Below, piece by piece: positions 23,439-59,397 of a stretch of 64,000 bases of DNA. Source of the DNA: Chrysomallon squamiferum (lineage: Eukaryota > Mollusca > Gastropoda > Neomphalida > Peltospiridae); assembly GCA_012295275.1 (NCBI GenBank), contig CM022678.1:12181829-12245828 (forward strand), in the 5' to 3' direction. The number at the start of each line of letters is the position of its first letter. Position 1 is the first letter of the stretch. The notes beneath the pieces were generated by a model. That model saw only the letters and a program-made list of their open reading frames with translations. It was not told the origin of the DNA and searched no databases. The translations under genes were made by a program, and so were the position numbers.

Positions 23439-25135
23439 AATATATTATAATTATTATTATTACTGTTATTATTATTATTGTTATTATTACTATCAGATGC
23501 TTCGCCAGCCTGTGCCACTGACTGTATTTACGCTAAGTGTAACAAGCCCACTGCGTGCAAGGTGATCAGAGACCAGTACACACTGATGGACATCAATGAA
23601 ATTATTAACGGCAAGGTAAACATCTAAACACGGATTATAGTGACAGAGAAACACAGGCTTATCCTAATACTAAATAGACTCATCTCTTGTTAATACTCTG
23701 TTAGTCTAATTAGCTTGATTAGTTTATTTGTTTTAATTCTAACTGTGCATTACTCTAAGCAGTAAAAAAAACAAAAAATAAAGGATGAAGGCAAATAATC
23801 AAACAAGTAAAAAAACCCATTCAAAACGTATAACATAATGTAAGTAACTTTGCTTGGATAACAAAACTAAACTGTCCTTGATCCAGAAACGGCTAAATAT
23901 ACATAGTATATATGGCTACCATTATAATAGTAAAAACTTTATATTAATTTACTTTTGAGAACTCTTTTATATTTGGGGAACTATTTACTGGCTATCATAA
24001 TTTTTGATATGTGTACCTATCTACCTATCTATCATATTTGTTTATTTATTTATCTGTCTATCTATCTATCTATCTATCTACCTGTATAATCTTTGAAAGT
24101 AATGTCTGCAATGGTTAATTCTGGAGACTGTGTATGAAAGGAAAGTTAGAATGTTTTGTTATTTCAGGGAGACTTTGTTGGAGTGATGCCGCTAGTTAAC
24201 AAATATCTCGACTCAGTGGACATTGACGTGGATACTCGTTGTACCATCACACAGTACCTCCGACTCATCTCCAAACGAGCTTCAGGTAAATCATTTTACA
24301 TCCAGGTAACAGTGTTTAATCACTGTGAGGAATATAGCTTGCTATTTAAACTTAACAAAATTATAATATGTAATATTAGATAATTTTATTATTCAGATGA
24401 ATTGATTTAATGAAAATTATTTTAGGATTCAGGTACAAAGTAAGATTATTAATTACAGGCAATTTTTGGTATTGAGGTAACTTCATGTTAATCTCAGGTA
24501 AATTAATTTTTGTGTTGAGGAATTGATATGCAGAGTGATAATTCTTATGACATTTTAATATGTCAGTTCATATTTCATTACTAAGTTTTATTATTATTGT
24601 TATCGCTAATGTTTATTTGTTTATTAGTATTGTTTACTGATTTATTTATTTGTACAGTTTGTTTATTAATTTGTGTTAACTGTTTATTTGTATTTACTAA
24701 ATTATTTGTTTATATATTTATTTATCTAGTTATTTATTTATCTGTTTATTTATTTATTTATTAACATGTTTTTTTATGTTTATTTATTAATTTATTATGT
24801 ATTTATTTATTTATATTAATTATTTATATATTTTTTTATTTATTTATATAATTTATTTTATTTATTTATTTATGTAATTATTTACTTCAGGAGAACTGAA
24901 GACTACAGCTAGCTGGATGAGAGAGTTTATTCAGAGTCATCCTGACTACAAACAAGATTCTGTTGTTTCCGAGCGAATTGCGTACGACCTGCTCGTCAAA
25001 TGTGAAAATCTCTCACATGGACGAATCACAGAACCTGATTTATTGTTTTTACCTGTAAACAAAAGTGCAGGGACTTTGCCTACTGCTGTACTCAAAGCTC
25101 ACCAGTACCTCGATTCAAAAAATCACAGGAAGTAA
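6518..25135 (+). CDS. GCLC: Glutamate-cysteine ligase catalytic subunit, complete 15-exon gene
   Basis: Encodes the cytosolic enzyme that joins L-glutamate to L-cysteine using ATP, the rate-limiting step of glutathione synthesis, usually paired with a modifier subunit. Coding exons: 6518-6667, 8472-8581, 10462-10581, 11809-11874, 12142-12255, 12520-12578, 13101-13318, 19579-19695, 20562-20700, 21645-21757, 22186-22383, 22757-22838, 23497-23615, 24168-24285, 24891-25135. They sum to 1968 nt, exactly 655 codons plus stop, with every phase consistent; human GCLC has 637. Family hallmarks: [20 protein letters not shown] at the N terminus, WGDE-VEY (metal-binding Glu pair) split by intron 1, [59 protein letters not shown], and [16 protein letters not shown] near the C terminus. 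No frameshift or lost motif seen. Intron 7 (6.3 kb) hosts an antisense C1q gene. Likely stress-induced, given the upstream ARE match. Confidence 0.96.
8472..8581 (+). CDS. GCLC: GCLC exon 2 (residues 51-86)
   Basis: Opens [19 protein letters not shown], completing the WGDE-VEY motif. Acceptor TTTTGCAG; donor GTAAGT leaves two bases of an Asp codon. The donor neighbourhood is copied several times downstream in the intron. Confidence 0.93.
9100..9142. repeat. (CA)n microsatellite
   Basis: CA dinucleotides in GCLC intron 2, followed at 9183-9201 by TG, so the pair is inverted. Confidence 0.95.
9511..9801 (-). other. Exon-like pair in GCLC intron 2, minus strand (candidate nested gene or retrocopy)
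   Basis: A 43-bp block (9801-9759) lies between acceptor TGCTCTCCCCAG and donor CAAG|GTAAGG, and joins in frame to 9591-9511 after acceptor TTTCATTTACAG. The joined frame reads [13 protein letters not shown] then [20 protein letters not shown] and stops. A different frame in 9610-9320 is open for 96 codons. Neither resembles a family I recognise. Local base composition is less simple than the surrounding intron. Confidence 0.22.
10462..10581 (+). CDS. GCLC: GCLC exon 3 (residues 87-126)
   Basis: Encodes [20 protein letters not shown] and [19 protein letters not shown], matching the family substrate-site region. Acceptor TTTTCCAG, donor GTAAAC. Confidence 0.94.
10719..10853 (+). repeat. Long inverted repeat in GCLC intron 3, left arm
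   Basis: About 135 bp that reappear reverse-complemented at 11184-11320 with roughly 94% identity by eye. Landmarks: TTAACAAAGTCTAGTAAAAA at the outer end and GATGACTGAATCATAAATAT at the inner end. Confidence 0.9.
11184..11320 (-). repeat. Long inverted repeat in GCLC intron 3, right arm
   Basis: Reverse complement of 10719-10853: inner end TAAATATTTATGATTCAGTC, outer end TTTTTACTAGACTTTGTTAA. The spacer is about 330 bp of AT-rich sequence without coding content. The structure would fold into a stem of about 135 bp in the transcript. Confidence 0.9.
11581..11614. repeat. (TG)n microsatellite
   Basis: Uninterrupted TG in GCLC intron 3. Confidence 0.95.
11809..11874 (+). CDS. GCLC: GCLC exon 4 (residues 127-148)
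   Basis: Short exon encoding [22 protein letters not shown]. Acceptor TTTTACAG, donor GTTTGT; phase 2 on both sides. Confidence 0.92.
12142..12255 (+). CDS. GCLC: GCLC exon 5 (residues 149-186)
   Basis: Encodes [20 protein letters not shown] then [16 protein letters not shown], matching the LGCPGFT...FFPDEAIN...HPRF block of the family. Acceptor GTTGTAG, donor GTAAAT. Confidence 0.93.
12520..12578 (+). CDS. GCLC: GCLC exon 6 (residues 187-206)
   Basis: 59-nt exon encoding [19 protein letters not shown], the TLTRNIRxRRGxKVxIN(V/I)P signature. Acceptor GCTTTCAG, donor GTGAGT. Confidence 0.94.
13101..13318 (+). CDS. GCLC: GCLC exon 7 (residues 207-279)
   Basis: Encodes [15 protein letters not shown], then [20 protein letters not shown] and [20 protein letters not shown], the most conserved GCL core. 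Donor GTAAGT follows in phase 0 and opens the 6.26-kb intron with the nested gene. A minisatellite starts about 12 bp after the donor. Confidence 0.96.
13332..13605. repeat. Minisatellite, about 34-bp unit, about 8 copies
   Basis: Tandem copies carrying AAAACATCACTGAGCAGA then GTGTCTTCTTTTACAT, with small changes such as TGAGCAGAG versus TGTGCAGAA. It begins just after the intron 7 donor. A frame through it codes nothing meaningful. Confidence 0.92.
15005..15468 (-). CDS. C1q gene exon 3: last collagen triplets and C1q head
   Basis: Acceptor TTTTAACCAG, then two bases complete a Gly codon begun in exon 2, giving GPPGPA. The C1q head follows and ends YLLYEEMFF and a TGA at 15005-15007. Its length, about 140 residues, is normal for the domain. 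Confidence 0.92.
15005..17335 (-). CDS. C1q-domain protein with Thr/Ser-rich stalk and short collagen stretch, nested in GCLC intron 7
   Basis: Three coding exons on the strand opposite GCLC: 17335-16336, 16077-15970 and 15468-15005, 1572 nt in total, 523 residues plus TGA, phases consistent. Order: signal peptide ([16 protein letters not shown], residues 5-20); a low-complexity Thr/Ser/Asn-rich region to about residue 290, expected to be heavily O-glycosylated, interrupted by an acidic Asp run (about 162-192) and followed by a basic patch ([14 protein letters not shown]); seven collagen Gly-X-Y triplets ([16 protein letters not shown] then PPGPA); and a C1q head (about 384-523) with [33 protein letters not shown] and [10 protein letters not shown]1q heads trimerise and bind surfaces or ligands, often in innate immunity or matrix; C1q-domain genes are expanded in molluscs. 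Secreted, trimeric and ligand-binding is the likely role; the ligand is unknown. Confidence 0.9.
15970..16077 (-). CDS. C1q gene exon 2: basic segment and collagen triplets
   Basis: 108-nt exon between acceptor TTCTTTCAG and donor GTGAGT. Encodes [20 protein letters not shown] followed by [16 protein letters not shown]. Phase 1 on both sides. Confidence 0.9.
16336..17335 (-). CDS. C1q gene exon 1: signal peptide and Thr/Ser-rich stalk
   Basis: Encodes residues 1-333. Two in-frame ATGs (17335 and 17323) precede the hydrophobic signal; the second gives a more compact signal peptide. Ends in phase 1 at a donor GTTTGT after MLMSPAG. The opposite frame is also open but is only the complement of low-complexity ACN/AAN codons. 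Confidence 0.85.
17830..17871 (-). other. Possible upstream (5' UTR) exon of the C1q gene
   Basis: 42 bp bounded on the minus strand by a good acceptor (CTAATTTTTATCAG) and a near-perfect donor (ACAAG|GTGAGT), about 500 bp upstream of the C1q start codon. It has no obvious coding role. The matching acceptor before the ATG (GGACTGAAG at about 17341) is weak. Confidence 0.35.
18154..18198. repeat. (TG)n microsatellite
   Basis: Uninterrupted TG dinucleotides in GCLC intron 7. Confidence 0.95.
18905..19565. repeat. Diverged tandem repeat leading into GCLC exon 8
   Basis: Recurring GTTGAGGTTAATCTACACAT and CTGTGTTTCT blocks, spaced irregularly at about 35-70 bp, end with TACTGAGGTTAATCTACTTT directly before the exon 8 acceptor TTTTCAG. 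The branch-point region of intron 7 therefore seems to derive from a repeat unit. Confidence 0.7.
19579..19695 (+). CDS. GCLC: GCLC exon 8 (residues 280-318)
   Basis: Encodes [20 protein letters not shown] and [17 protein letters not shown], matching the ALSAASPFYRGYVSDID region. Phase 0 both sides; donor GTCAGT. Confidence 0.95.
19747..20361. repeat. Minisatellite, about 35-36-bp unit, about 17 copies, in GCLC intron 8
   Basis: Each unit carries AGATAGAGAGCTAGCAGAGA followed by TTTAGTATCAGA. It begins about 50 bp after the exon 8 donor. Because most units are 36 bp, the minus strand stays open over 177 codons as a 12-residue repeat ([12 protein letters not shown]); this is a by-product of period length. 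Confidence 0.95.
20562..20700 (+). CDS. GCLC: GCLC exon 9 (residues 319-364)
   Basis: Encodes [20 protein letters not shown] and [17 protein letters not shown]. Acceptor TTACTTACAG, donor GTAACC; ends with one base of a Gly codon. Confidence 0.94.
20731..20980. repeat. Minisatellite, 31-bp unit, 8 copies, in GCLC intron 9
   Basis: Eight head-to-tail units beginning AATTTGGATCTTTGGTTATA and ending TCATTTATGTT, with single-base differences. It starts 30 bp after the exon 9 donor. Confidence 0.93.
21441..21648. repeat. Tandem repeat, about 65-bp unit, that includes the exon 10 acceptor
   Basis: Three full units each start TTACAGGTGTAGATAATTAA (first one ATTGATAA; one has TTGCAG) and end with a T-rich tract before the next TTACAG. 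The true exon 10 begins TTACAG|GTGTTGATGATG, so the functional 3' splice site is the fourth copy of the unit's start. Confidence 0.9.
21645..21757 (+). CDS. GCLC: GCLC exon 10 (residues 365-402)
   Basis: Encodes [20 protein letters not shown] and DEEDTNHFE, matching [13 protein letters not shown]. The donor GTTTTT is weak, but the next exon resumes in phase with [10 protein letters not shown] as expected. Confidence 0.93.
22186..22383 (+). CDS. GCLC: GCLC exon 11 (residues 403-468)
   Basis: Encodes [40 protein letters not shown] and a hydrophobic [18 protein letters not shown] segment. Highest conservation in the gene; phase 0 both sides. Confidence 0.96.
22757..22838 (+). CDS. GCLC: GCLC exon 12 (residues 469-495)
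   Basis: Encodes [20 protein letters not shown] and FRKDVLT. Acceptor ATTTCAG, donor GTACTA. Confidence 0.93.
22886..23495. repeat. ATT-rich low-complexity tract filling GCLC intron 12
   Basis: About 600 bp of imperfect ATT/ACT triplets run to within a few bases of the exon 13 acceptor. Several frames stay open as Ile/Leu or Asn runs and are not genes. Confidence 0.95.
23497..23615 (+). CDS. GCLC: GCLC exon 13 (residues 496-535)
   Basis: Encodes a Cys-containing variable loop ([17 protein letters not shown]), where vertebrate GCLC also varies, then [13 protein letters not shown]. The acceptor CTATCAG ends the ATT tract. Confidence 0.93.
24168..24285 (+). CDS. GCLC: GCLC exon 14 (residues 536-574)
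   Basis: Encodes [20 protein letters not shown] and [19 protein letters not shown], matching VDVDTRCSILNYLKLIKKRASG. Donor GTAAAT in phase 1. Confidence 0.95.
24891..25135 (+). CDS. GCLC: GCLC exon 15 (residues 575-655) and stop
   Basis: Encodes [40 protein letters not shown] and a lineage-specific tail ending YLDSKNHRK, then TAA. Possible poly(A) signals AATAAA follow at 25235 and just after 25335. Confidence 0.95.
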
Positions 25136-33436
<8,301 letters not shown>

Positions 33437-34492
33437 ATGCCACCGGTCCCGAGAGTCTCAATTTCCATTGGCATCAGCGACGACGTTCAGCCAAAGTCGC
33501 TGATAGGAAAATTACGACACCATTACTACAACAAAGGCAAACCCAAGACAGCACGTGCCAAGCACTTCGCGCGAATTTTGTTTGTATTTGAAGCCATTAC
33601 GCAGCTGTACACGTCACTGGTCTATTTGATTCCGTACGGTTACCGTGACTACGATCCATGGACGCAGTATTATCTTAAAGTGTTTGTTTTCTATTTGTTT
33701 CTCATGGCCGTGGCTAACTGGCTCTGTGTCATGCTCTATGACACGTCAGTGAGAAAGACAAAGGACAGAGCGTATCTGACTAGCGGAGAATTCTGGGAGA
33801 ATCCGCCGGACCATTTCGTCCCACGACTTGAGGCACAGAACGGCTACGTCCCAACAAATTACGATTCTGACGAAAAAGGACGGTTGCCGTGGAAATACTG
33901 TGACGTGTGTCAACTGCACGCGCCTCCACGTGCTCACCACTGCGACTTCTGCAAAGTCTGCATTCTCAAACGTGATCATCATTGCTTTTTCATTGGCAAC
34001 TGCATCGGATTCAGAAACCAGCGTTACTTCGTCGTTTTGTCGCTCTACATGATCATCATCGGCTACTATGGCGGTTACCTCACTGGCGTTTACCTATCCG
34101 GAAACTACTGGGCAAACGCCAGGTGGTGGGATTTCTTATTTCCAGTGACTCTGTGGAAATGGGTTGTGGGATACCTCGACTCGCTGTTTGTTCTCATGTT
34201 GTTTCAGTCGTACTGCCTGTGGTTTTTCGGCAGCGTTGCCATATTTTATTTCCTCAGTCAAATCACAATCGTAGCGCAAGGTCTGACGCTGTACGAGCTC
34301 GCTAAAAATATCCCCATCAAAAACAATTCCAGTATTTCACAGAACATGAGAAGTGTATTCGGAGATTTCTGGGCAATAAATTTTTTGTTTCCCGCGCAGA
34401 TTCTTTTCAAACAGCGCGACGACGGCACACGGTGGGACTGTGTCAAACTACTGCAAAGCAACAGCAACAACAACAACAACGCAAAACAATAA
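33437..34492 (+). CDS. DHHC-type palmitoyltransferase, ZDHHC22/24-like, intronless
   Basis: 351-residue membrane enzyme expected to attach palmitate to cysteines of target proteins, probably in Golgi/ER membranes. The zinc-binding Cys-rich domain (about 155-198) is intact: CDVCQLHAPPRAHHC, CKVCILKRDHHC, then FFIGNCIGFRNQRYF; the catalytic DHHC is at 180-183. Hydrophobic segments lie at about 45-66, 80-100, 197-220 and 245-280, the usual four-helix layout with the domain between helices 2 and 3. The FFxGNCIGxRNxRxF run and the C-terminal NMRSVFGDFWAINFLFP resemble ZDHHC22/24 rather than PPxR-type enzymes; that assignment is by eye. The start follows an acceptor-like TATTTTCACAG, so a 5' UTR intron is likely. 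It ends in a short Asn run from CAA/AAC repeats. The uninterrupted coding region might be a retrogene. Confidence 0.95.
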   Translation: MPPVPRVSISIGISDDVQPKSLIGKLRHHYYNKGKPKTARAKHFARILFVFEAITQLYTSLVYLIPYGYRDYDPWTQYYLKVFVFYLFLMAVANWLCVMLYDTSVRKTKDRAYLTSGEFWENPPDHFVPRLEAQNGYVPTNYDSDEKGRLPWKYCDVCQLHAPPRAHHCDFCKVCILKRDHHCFFIGNCIGFRNQRYFVVLSLYMIIIGYYGGYLTGVYLSGNYWANARWWDFLFPVTLWKWVVGYLDSLFVLMLFQSYCLWFFGSVAIFYFLSQITIVAQGLTLYELAKNIPIKNNSSISQNMRSVFGDFWAINFLFPAQILFKQRDDGTRWDCVKLLQSNSNNNNNAKQ

Positions 34493-34599
34493 GTTATTTC
34501 TGATTTATTTTGATATACCTCTTTCGTATATTTTTGCGGGTAAATGTAGAACAAACAGTGTATTTATTATTACTGCTGATGTAGTAATTATTATTACTG

Positions 34600-34722
<123 letters not shown>

Positions 34723-35800
34723 TATTTTTAGTCAATTTATTTTATTTCTTTCACTGCCTCTCCCAGACAATTCATACTTCGTTTTTAATATATTTTACTC
34801 AAACTGTGATTAGAATAAATTTTATTTTATTTTATTTTTCTGTTTTTATTTAAGCAGGTTGAAACGGGCTTCGAATCACAAATCTGCCTTTACGCTGCGG
34901 TACTTTAAAACACGAATTCGTTCTTTTCTGATGAACACATAACACATCTTAGGCGTTTTTCATCAAATTTTGTTCCGTGAAGCTTTATCATTCCGAATAT
35001 AGAACTCATTATAAAACAAATCTTTATCATATTTCTTAAGATCAAAGTAATTATTTTTGTATTTCTGCTAGTTCAAGGGAGATAAGTCTGCTTTGAGTAT
35101 GCATGGAGTAATTCTAAAATCAAGAATATAAAATAAATAAATAAATAAAAGACAACAAAATAAATAAAAGACAATAAAAAAGAAAGAGGCAACAAACACC
35201 AATAAACAACAACAACAACAACAACAAAATAAATAAATAAAATAAAAACCTGGAGAAGATGAAAACCATGAAAAAATGATTTTGCTATCAGTTCACTTGT
35301 GGTTTTCCTTTCATGTCGTAAAAAAAAAATAATAATAATAAAAAAAATAAACAATAATAATAATAATAATAAATAAATAAAAATAGTTAATACGATTAAT
35401 ATATATATATATATATATATAAATTTATTTTTATTTGATGCTCCGCTTTTCATCTGTTTAGTACAGTTGGTTTTCACTAGTCCAGCAGCTTCGTTTGTTC
35501 TGAACTGAGATTTGCATCTGTCGTCATTAGTTCGTACAGACAGCACGTGACCAGCCATGTCACCAGCGTTCACTGTTGTTTACCGTACGCCATGTCTTGT
35601 TTATGGTGGTTGATGATAAAGACATTAATTTATTTTTATTTTTTTATTTTTACTAGTATTTTACCCATAAATATCGCTCCTAAGCGACGAGCAATACAGG
35701 CGAAACGTAAACATATCACATTAATCAGTGCTGAAAATTAGACTGGTACTTTATCATAGAGAAGTCTAGTAAATTTGAACTAGGGTTTATGCCTGTGCAG

Positions 35801-35830
35801 ACTGAATCGATAACAGTAATGTAATATAAT

Positions 35831-35898
<68 letters not shown>

Positions 35899-35923
35899 AT
35901 TATATTACTGTTATCGATTCAGT
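35801..35923. repeat. Palindrome with 20-bp perfect arms around a TA core
   Basis: ACTGAATCGATAACAGTAAT at 35801-35820 recurs as its exact reverse complement at 35904-35923; similarity continues inward through TATAAT-rich sequence to a (TA)n centre. The 123-bp stretch is a single potential cruciform. Confidence 0.92.
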
Positions 35924-37286
35924 ATATATATATATGTGCATTATTTTCTCTCTCTAGAATTTTTTCTTCTTCCTCAACCTGCTTTTCATGGCACCTGTCT
36001 GTTCCCACGCTTGTCGGACTAACGAGGTCATATCTATATATTGTTTTCTTAATTTTCATCAGTAAACGCCTCAAATGTTTTTCATTTCTTGTCAGTAATA
36101 TACCTTATTTACGCGGACGTTATGGGTATTTTATCAGTTAAATTCATTATTGTTAAAAATTTACCACTGTTATAAAGATCATGGAGATTTTCTTTTAGCT
36201 GGCGCAATATACAGATAAAAACACACGTACAGACACATGGACTGTCCATCAACACTCATGCCAAACAAAAACAAACAAAAAACACAACAAAAAAAAGACA
36301 CGTCAGGTTTTTTTGTTGTTTTTTCAAAATAGTATTTAATATCTTTCGTCATCTGTATCAAAAAATACCTGCTCTCCAACCAGTTTTTAATCAGAGGTTT
36401 CTCCTTCCTCCTGGCATAACAAATACAGCAAAATACTATCATTTATGCAAATTACTGACCTCACAATACATAAATGTTAATAAGTACTGATATCATATCA
36501 CACAAATCGGCAATCCTTCTGTTTATACAAGTATTACATTTTATATGACGTAATCATTAAGAAAACTGGCATTCCTTTACACAGACAGCAAACACTGAAA
36601 TCCAGCGTTGTTCATAATTTCGCATTCCTTCTTGAAACAATGTAAAATTTTGCAGTCTGACGTGACGCAAATATATGACACAAGCAAATAGATGTGAGTA
36701 TCCTTCTTTTTTTTTTCTTTTTTTTTTTTGTCGTAGAATCATGACACCATGCTGAAAAGAAAGGAAAGCATGTATGTATAACGTGTGTGTGTGTGTGTGT
36801 GTAAATCCAAATCCTGCAGTCAGTGTATTTAGTGGCATGATAGGAGAACATTAGAAATAAATTTCTATATTTTTGAGTACTGAAAACGAAAAAAAAATAA
36901 TTCTGTACGGAATTATGTTTACGGTAAATTATTTGTTATTTGTGAACCATTTTGTTTTGATGCATAGCGAGAAAAATTCCGCTTCTTTCGAGAGCGGTGA
37001 GTTGATAAATAAAACCTTTTAAAATTTATCTTTTAATTATTATTATTAAAGATTACATTAATAAAAGATATAACTGGTTACGACATGTCTTAAGACATCA
37101 GCTTTTGTCATATTTTTCTTTTTGCTCTTATCCGTTTTTCTTTTCCATTTTTCTTAAATACGTTTGCAGCGTTTTATTCTCAAAGTTATCAAATAACGAA
37201 AATATTATTTACTAAACATATAATTATTATTTAAAAAAAAATATATATATATATATTTAAATTTTGTTTTAACTTTTATTTGCTTC

Positions 37287-55127
<17,841 letters not shown>

Positions 55128-56385
55128 CTGCAACAAGAAGAACATCGATTACCAGCGGAAAGCAGACGACGCAGAGGAAACAGCAGAAGTCGAATGAACG
55201 CGAGCAGACGACACGATCGTTAGTTTCCGCCAACCCGGAGACAGCGACCGTACGCATGCGTGCTGTTGAATTTTCGTGTTCTAAGCTAAATTAAATAACA
55301 TTGAAACACATTAAATTTAAATAGAGATAAATAACTTTTTTTTAAATGATGTTTTAAACTAACGAGGTGCTTTATTTATGAACGAGGTCTTCTAACTCTT
55401 TTTTTTTTTTTCTCTAGCCTACCCTTTAAAGAAAATATTCAACTATAGAAATAAATATATAAATAAATTCAGAAATAATAAAACTGAAAAATGGATACTG
55501 GAATAAACTATTTTAATGGCTTCTGAACATTACAAATAATACCTGATTTTAATATAAAGTATTGTTATATTAAGGTCGATGGATAAACAAATAAAAATAA
55601 AATAAAAATAAAAATAAATAATAATACTAATAATAATACAGATTAATTATACATATGATGTAAACGCTATCGGCTGGGAATATTAATTATGTTAATCTAC
55701 ATACAAAACTGTATTAATCTAAATGCCATTAAAACCCGAACCATTATGATAAATTTAATACAACTATTGCTTTTTTCCGGTATCTTTGGTTCCTAAGCCA
55801 TTCCGGATTTTACAGTTTTCCGGGTCAAAAAGATGTTCTTGTCAGTTTCCGTATCTTAAACTAATTTATGGTTTCGTACGTCGCAAAGCTTGGTCGCGCC
55901 TCTAACAGACATTTTTTTTCTTTCTTTCTTTTTTTTCTTTCTGGTCGTGTAGAAAAGCACTGACAACTTAATATCAGTCCCTGTGGTGACTGCCGATCTG
56001 CTAATCAGAGTTACATACATCTGTGTGTCCTGCAACACAGATAACTTGACATCAGATACAAATATCACACAACTCAGCGTCTGTCTCAGAACTGACCTGC
56101 GTGATTATCCTCTCCAGCGCAAAGATTAAAACTCTCCTTGCCTTTGTTCTCTCTCTCCATGTGCGTTGTCATGGTGACAGTTAACAAATGGAGATTTTTT
56201 TTTTTATATAAATGGCAAATCTCAGTTTTAGGTCAGCTCGGATTGAACCAAGCGGTAGGGAGCGCCAGGCTCGCTGGTGGGAAGTGATAAATGTGAACTG
56301 TAACAAATTAACAGGCGGAAATGGCGCTGTCGAAACGAGAACTGTCAATTTATGTTTTCTTCTACGTTTGTCTGTAGAACGTATT

Positions 56386-56435
<50 letters not shown>

Positions 56436-59322
56436 GATAAAAATAAAATAATGATTATAGGAAAATACAGACGCTGATACTAACTAAATAAGTAAATAAA
56501 ATAAAATAAAATAAAATAAAACAAAACAAAATAAAATAAAATAAAATATAATAAATTAATTAATTAATCCAATAATAAATACACTAATAAATAAATAATA
56601 AATAAATAAAATAATAAATAAATAAATAAATATTTTATCTTGAAGACATGAGGCCATTTACAAATAAACAATTAGATGAGAGAAAAATACGTTCATCTTC
56701 GTTTTGCGTTTAGGAAACTAGGCAACCGATTTCCGGTTTATGTCAAGATTCATTAAAAAGACAGAAAAATCTGCCATTTGTAATTCAGATATTACGTTTT
56801 CTGCTCGTGTATTTCGGCGCGAAAATTAATCAGGTTGTGTCGTTATTTGCTGGCTCTGACAAATAAATGTTTGTACAGTAAATTAATCTAGTTTAAAAAA
56901 AATAAATAAATGTGTTTTTGTGTGTGTACGTTTGTTTGCAAGTAAATAAATTTCATAATTCTCGCTTATTTTTTTATTTTTTTATTTTTTTTATCTTAGG
57001 AAAAGGCATTGTCAAGTTACTTAGTTGATATTTACAAACTTTGCTGTTAATAAAGAATGGATGTAATTTGTATGAAAAACTGATATTTAGTTTATAGAAC
57101 GTGTCGTACAGATGAATCCAAAGACGATTTTGCGTTTGGACGAACCAACCTCAAGGTGTACGCTATCGCCCTATCTTCCAAGATGATCGTAAATACCAAA
57201 TTAATGAAGAGAAAATTATTTAACAGAAACGCACAAAGCAAAATGAATATATATATACGAAAAAAACAAAACCAAGACATAAATAAATTTAAAAAAAAAC
57301 CCCAAAACAAGAAGATTATAATGATAATTATAGTATCTTTCATAAGACATTTGCTTTATGATAATAAAACATTATTATGGCATGATCAAAAAAAAAAAAA
57401 AATATAAAAAAAAAAAAAATAAAATCAAAATAATAATAATAAAAAATTTAAAATTGCGCGTCGCGATGTTATATTTTAAATATGTGCGTGTATGTGTGTT
57501 TATAATTACTAATGTGTAATGTGTACTGTAAACATGACAGTTCGTGATTTTTTTCGTAAAGAAATATCGAGTGAACTGCAAGAGAAACAAATATTATTGG
57601 TAGAATGTAATGAGTTAATTAATTAATAAATAATGAATAAATAGAGCCAGTGAAAAGAATTTTTAGAAAATTTCGGAAATGTTAAATAAAATACATTGGG
57701 ACTGTTATTCTCTTTTCGTCCGACAACTGTACGTCTGTCTGTACTATAGTCTGTCTGTGTCACGCTGTCTGTCGCTACATCCGTCAGTCCAACATCGATC
57801 CATTCACAGTTGTACCATTCCATCCAATCTCGTTTTTGTTTCTTTTCAAAAACATCGGTTACTTGTTGCAACATTCGCAGAAATAATATATTTTATTTTT
57901 TTAATCCGTGTCATTGCAAGACTTAGCAGTTAGACGTTGGTTTCTAGAAAACAGGATATTTTGATTACACGTATTAATCCGGATGTCGTCTAATTGGGAA
58001 AAGAGCAGCTGCTCGCGCCAAAGAATGAACGCGCCAGAAAGAAGAGAGAAAAAGAGAAATATTCATAGGAAATCTGCCACTGAGATCGATAGGGTTTATT
58101 TAATGACGGCAAATTTGCAGATGCAGACATTTTTACCGAACATTTTTAATATATTGTTGTTGTTTTTTTTTCTCCGTTTATTTTCAGGACGTTTTTGTTG
58201 AGGAAAGAAACACGACATATATTTTTAAACAATTGTTTTTATTTATCTAATTTTTCTAATAATAAAGAGCAACAATACATTTCTTTGTAAATCCGTACAA
58301 ATAAGTACACTTATATGTATGAAATAGAGATAGAAAGAAGGAGACAGTAATTGAGAAATTTCGATAAAAAAACAAATCCTAGAACTTTACCGTTACATCT
58401 ATTTTTTAATACTACTACTACTACAACTACCAGTACTACCACTACTAATACTATTAATAACAACAACAACAATAATAATAGTAACAAACAACAACAGAAC
58501 AACAACAACAACAACAATAATAATATTTATAATAAAGACAACCAGTATCTACAGGACGACGACATAACACGTAATCAACTAATAGGTGTATAATATTTTC
58601 TACACGACTAACATTAATATTCATCAGCCTCTGATCAGCTCATTTACAGTTAAATCTAAGTAATAAATCACGAAGTTGTTAATAATAACAATAACAGCAA
58701 AATAATCCATAACCTACATTTTAATGTCTTTTTACTTACCTGTGTGCAAAAATAAACAAAACACAACCCTGAACAAATCCACGTTTTCCTCGTTTGAGAA
58801 TCAGGTATATATATCTGTCACTGACTCACAGGTAAAAAAACACACCTGTGTATTGCTAACAGCATTATCAGACAGGTGACAGTTTTCTGAACGCACAAAG
58901 AAAAGAGCGTCTGATATTCTTCGATTTTTTTGGCTTTTCATTTTGTAACACTATTTGTTGAAGCTGACCTGTATTCTGAATTAGTTCGTGACGCACAGCC
59001 ATTTAATTGTTATCTGTCTTATCTTTTTTTCTTTTTAAAAAAAAAAAATCATTTATTTATTTTTGAGGTTGACAAAACTGTTTATATATTCACGGTTATT
59101 TTGATATATTTGGTTAATAGGTTTATTTTTGACTGTCGTTTTTCCTCGGTTGTCTTCTCTCTGTCCCTCCGTCTCAGTTGTCATCCGTCCGTCCGTCTCT
59201 CCCTCTCCAGTCTTCTTCTGTGTATATGCTATATATGTATGTATGTGTGTGTATATATATATATATAAGTAAAGCACATATATTCACACACACACATATA
59301 TATATAAAATATGTACATAATA

Positions 59323-59397
<75 letters not shown>

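Noticed and set aside
22724-23565. Several open frames of Ile, Leu or Asn runs on both strands
   Set aside because: They are translations of the ATT-rich tract in GCLC intron 12.
56181-56451. Open frames on both strands with moderate complexity
   Set aside because: The plus frame ends in a TA microsatellite (Ile/Tyr run) and neither strand shows a family or splice context; possibly an old repeat.
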